From: Gammaproteobacteria bacterium
GTDB taxonomy: Bacteria > Pseudomonadota > Gammaproteobacteria > Burkholderiales > Rhodocyclaceae
DNA length: 58,794 nucleotides
Assembly: GCA_018824085.1 (NCBI GenBank)
Contig: JAHJHI010000025.1
Span: forward strand, 1 to 58,794
Direction: 5' to 3'
In this document: piece after piece, positions 58,361-58,794 of the stretch
Layout of the letters: each line of letters starts with the position of its first letter
How positions within the stretch are numbered: the stretch's first letter is position 1
Translations under genes and position numbers: made by a program
The notes under the pieces: generated by a model
Seen by the model: only the letters and a program-made list of their open reading frames with translations
Databases searched by the model: none
Told to the model about the DNA's origin: nothing

Positions 58361-58473
58361 GTGCCAACGGAATAGCGGACTGATTGCTCGATTGTTTTTA
58401 ACGATGTCCGCATATTTTCAGGGTGCAAAACGATGGAGTTTGGAAAAAAGTTCAAATTTCTTCTGAAAAGCAG
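58361..58473 (+). promoter_or_regulatory. tyrS 3' region and AT-rich upstream element of the rRNA promoter
   Basis: 113 bp. A weak GCGGAC/GTCCGC inverted repeat lies near 58375-58411. The stretch 58410-58470 is markedly AT-rich (GGAAAAAAGTTCAAATTTC), as expected for an UP element that binds the RNA polymerase alpha subunits. No tyrS terminator with a T tract is evident. Confidence 0.5.
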
Positions 58474-58501
58474 TTGACCGACCGTGAATTATCCGTAGAA
58501 T
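58474..58501 (+). promoter_or_regulatory. rRNA operon promoter
   Basis: TTGACC at 58474-58479 and TAGAAT at 58496-58501 are separated by 16 bp and followed by a GC-rich discriminator (GCGCTCCTC), the feature that makes rRNA promoters sensitive to ppGpp and DksA. The dksA gene in this window is the likely regulator. Confidence 0.8.
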
Positions 58502-58529
58502 GCGCTCCTCTCGTTGCTCAGCAGCGAAC

Positions 58530-58540
58530 GTTCTTTAACA
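58530..58540 (+). promoter_or_regulatory. rRNA antitermination boxA in the 16S leader
   Basis: GTTCTTTAACA matches the boxA core. A nearby imperfect stem (about 58512-58530) could be boxB, and GGTGTGGGCG (58557-58566) resembles boxC. Together they form a nut-like site for the NusB-NusE antitermination complex. Confidence 0.75.
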
Positions 58541-58715
58541 AAACAAACAGCCGATAGGTGTGGGCGCGATCTGGTTGTAACGGCGAGCAGATGTCGTTTC
58601 AGGGAAACTTGGGGCGATGGAAGTTTGCATGACAATGAGATGAAGTGCTCATACTGAATCAAAGGTTTTAAGCGAAAGCTTATACCTGTGAATTTCTGAT
58701 GAGTTTTTGGGAATT
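58541..58715 (+). other. 16S rRNA leader
   Basis: 175 bp of transcribed leader between boxA and the mature 16S 5' end. It holds boxC-like sequence and would pair with the region after 16S, outside the window, to form the RNase III site. No protein gene is present. Confidence 0.6.
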
Positions 58716-58794
58716 AAACTGAAGAGTTTGATCCTGGCTCAGATTGAACGCTGGCGGAATGCTTTACACATGCAAGTCGAGCGGCAGCGCGGTC
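58716..58794 (+). rRNA. rrs: 16S ribosomal RNA (5' end only)
   Basis: The first 79 bases of 16S rRNA. GAAGAGTTTGATCCTGGCTC starts at 58721 and matches E. coli positions 6-25; ATTGAACGCTGGCGG and ACACATGCAAGTCGA follow. The mature 5' end is estimated at 58716 by aligning to E. coli position 1. The GAACGCTGGCGGAATGC and GCGGCAGCGCGG wording is of betaproteobacterial type. The gene is cut by the window end. Confidence 0.97.

Overview
The window is 58.8 kb of densely packed, GC-rich chromosomal DNA from a Gram-negative bacterium, most likely a betaproteobacterium of the Rhodocyclales or a close relative. The evidence is lipid A, type IV pilus, EnvC and TonB-dependent receptor genes, ubiquinone synthesis (Coq7), conserved gene orders such as yibN-like/grxC/secB/gpsA and tyrS followed by an rRNA operon, a one-cysteine DksA, and a 16S rRNA start of betaproteobacterial type. 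I see no phage, insertion sequence, integrase, CRISPR array or tRNA gene. Most of the region is core genome.

Layout. 1-9276 (+): the 3' end of a lipid A acyltransferase, a CoA-binding protein, dapF, a DUF484 protein, dksA, a small His-rich secreted protein with a ZnuD-like TonB-dependent receptor, a duplicated-module STAS protein, hslVU and dsbB. 9470-10792 (+): a type II NADH dehydrogenase. 10815-15648 (-): moeB-like, a Cys/His-rich unknown, ctpA, envC and gpmA. 15906-18586 (+): rhodanese, grxC, secB, an SH3 protein and gpsA. 18574-19876 (-): trmL and comF. 19900-24922 (+): bioB, bioC, an MFS transporter and a secreted nuclease. 24941-26571 (-): msrQ and msrP. 26641-27456 (+): a DUF455 ferritin-like protein. 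27520-28170 (-): cytochrome c4, divergent from engB and hemB (28280-30157, +). 30194-42587 (-): a HAD phosphatase, argB, hsp20, nudB, a barstar-like inhibitor, a barnase-like lipoprotein RNase, aspS, a DUF502 protein, an FmdB zinc ribbon, pilD, pilC, pilB, a CorC-type protein and a YpjD-type cytochrome assembly protein. 42625-44651 (+): ffh and an odd FixJ-type regulator. 44631-46972 (-): a lytic transglycosylase and proS. 47117-51487 (+): rppH, then rubrerythrin, a two-cluster Fe-S protein, a DUF3501 protein, a CNP1-like protein and coq7. 51497-51922 (-): an OsmC protein. 52210-55950 (+): a candidate small RNA, rplM-rpsI, argC, a coiled-coil membrane protein, a bactofilin and erpA. 55964-57052 (-): anmK. 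57161-58794 (+): tyrS, the rRNA promoter and leader, and the first 79 bases of 16S rRNA.

The most interesting points are as follows. (1) A probable unannotated small RNA of about 100 nt (52210-52312) carries two CUCCUCC anti-Shine-Dalgarno motifs, one in a hairpin loop, ahead of a textbook terminator. (2) Rubrerythrin, a heterodisulfide-reductase-like Fe-S protein and a DUF3501 protein form a compact cluster of unknown joint function with its own promoter. (3) A lipoprotein barnase homologue is tightly coupled to a barstar homologue behind aspS. (4) A FixJ-like regulator has lost its phospho-acceptor aspartate. (5) A STAS protein is built from a duplicated helical-plus-STAS module next to hslVU. 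(6) The engB-hemB gap holds a terminator that points the wrong way for the annotated genes.

Start codons were re-chosen from family length, ribosome-binding sites and overlaps where the longest frame was implausible. All family assignments are from reading the protein sequence; no database search was run.
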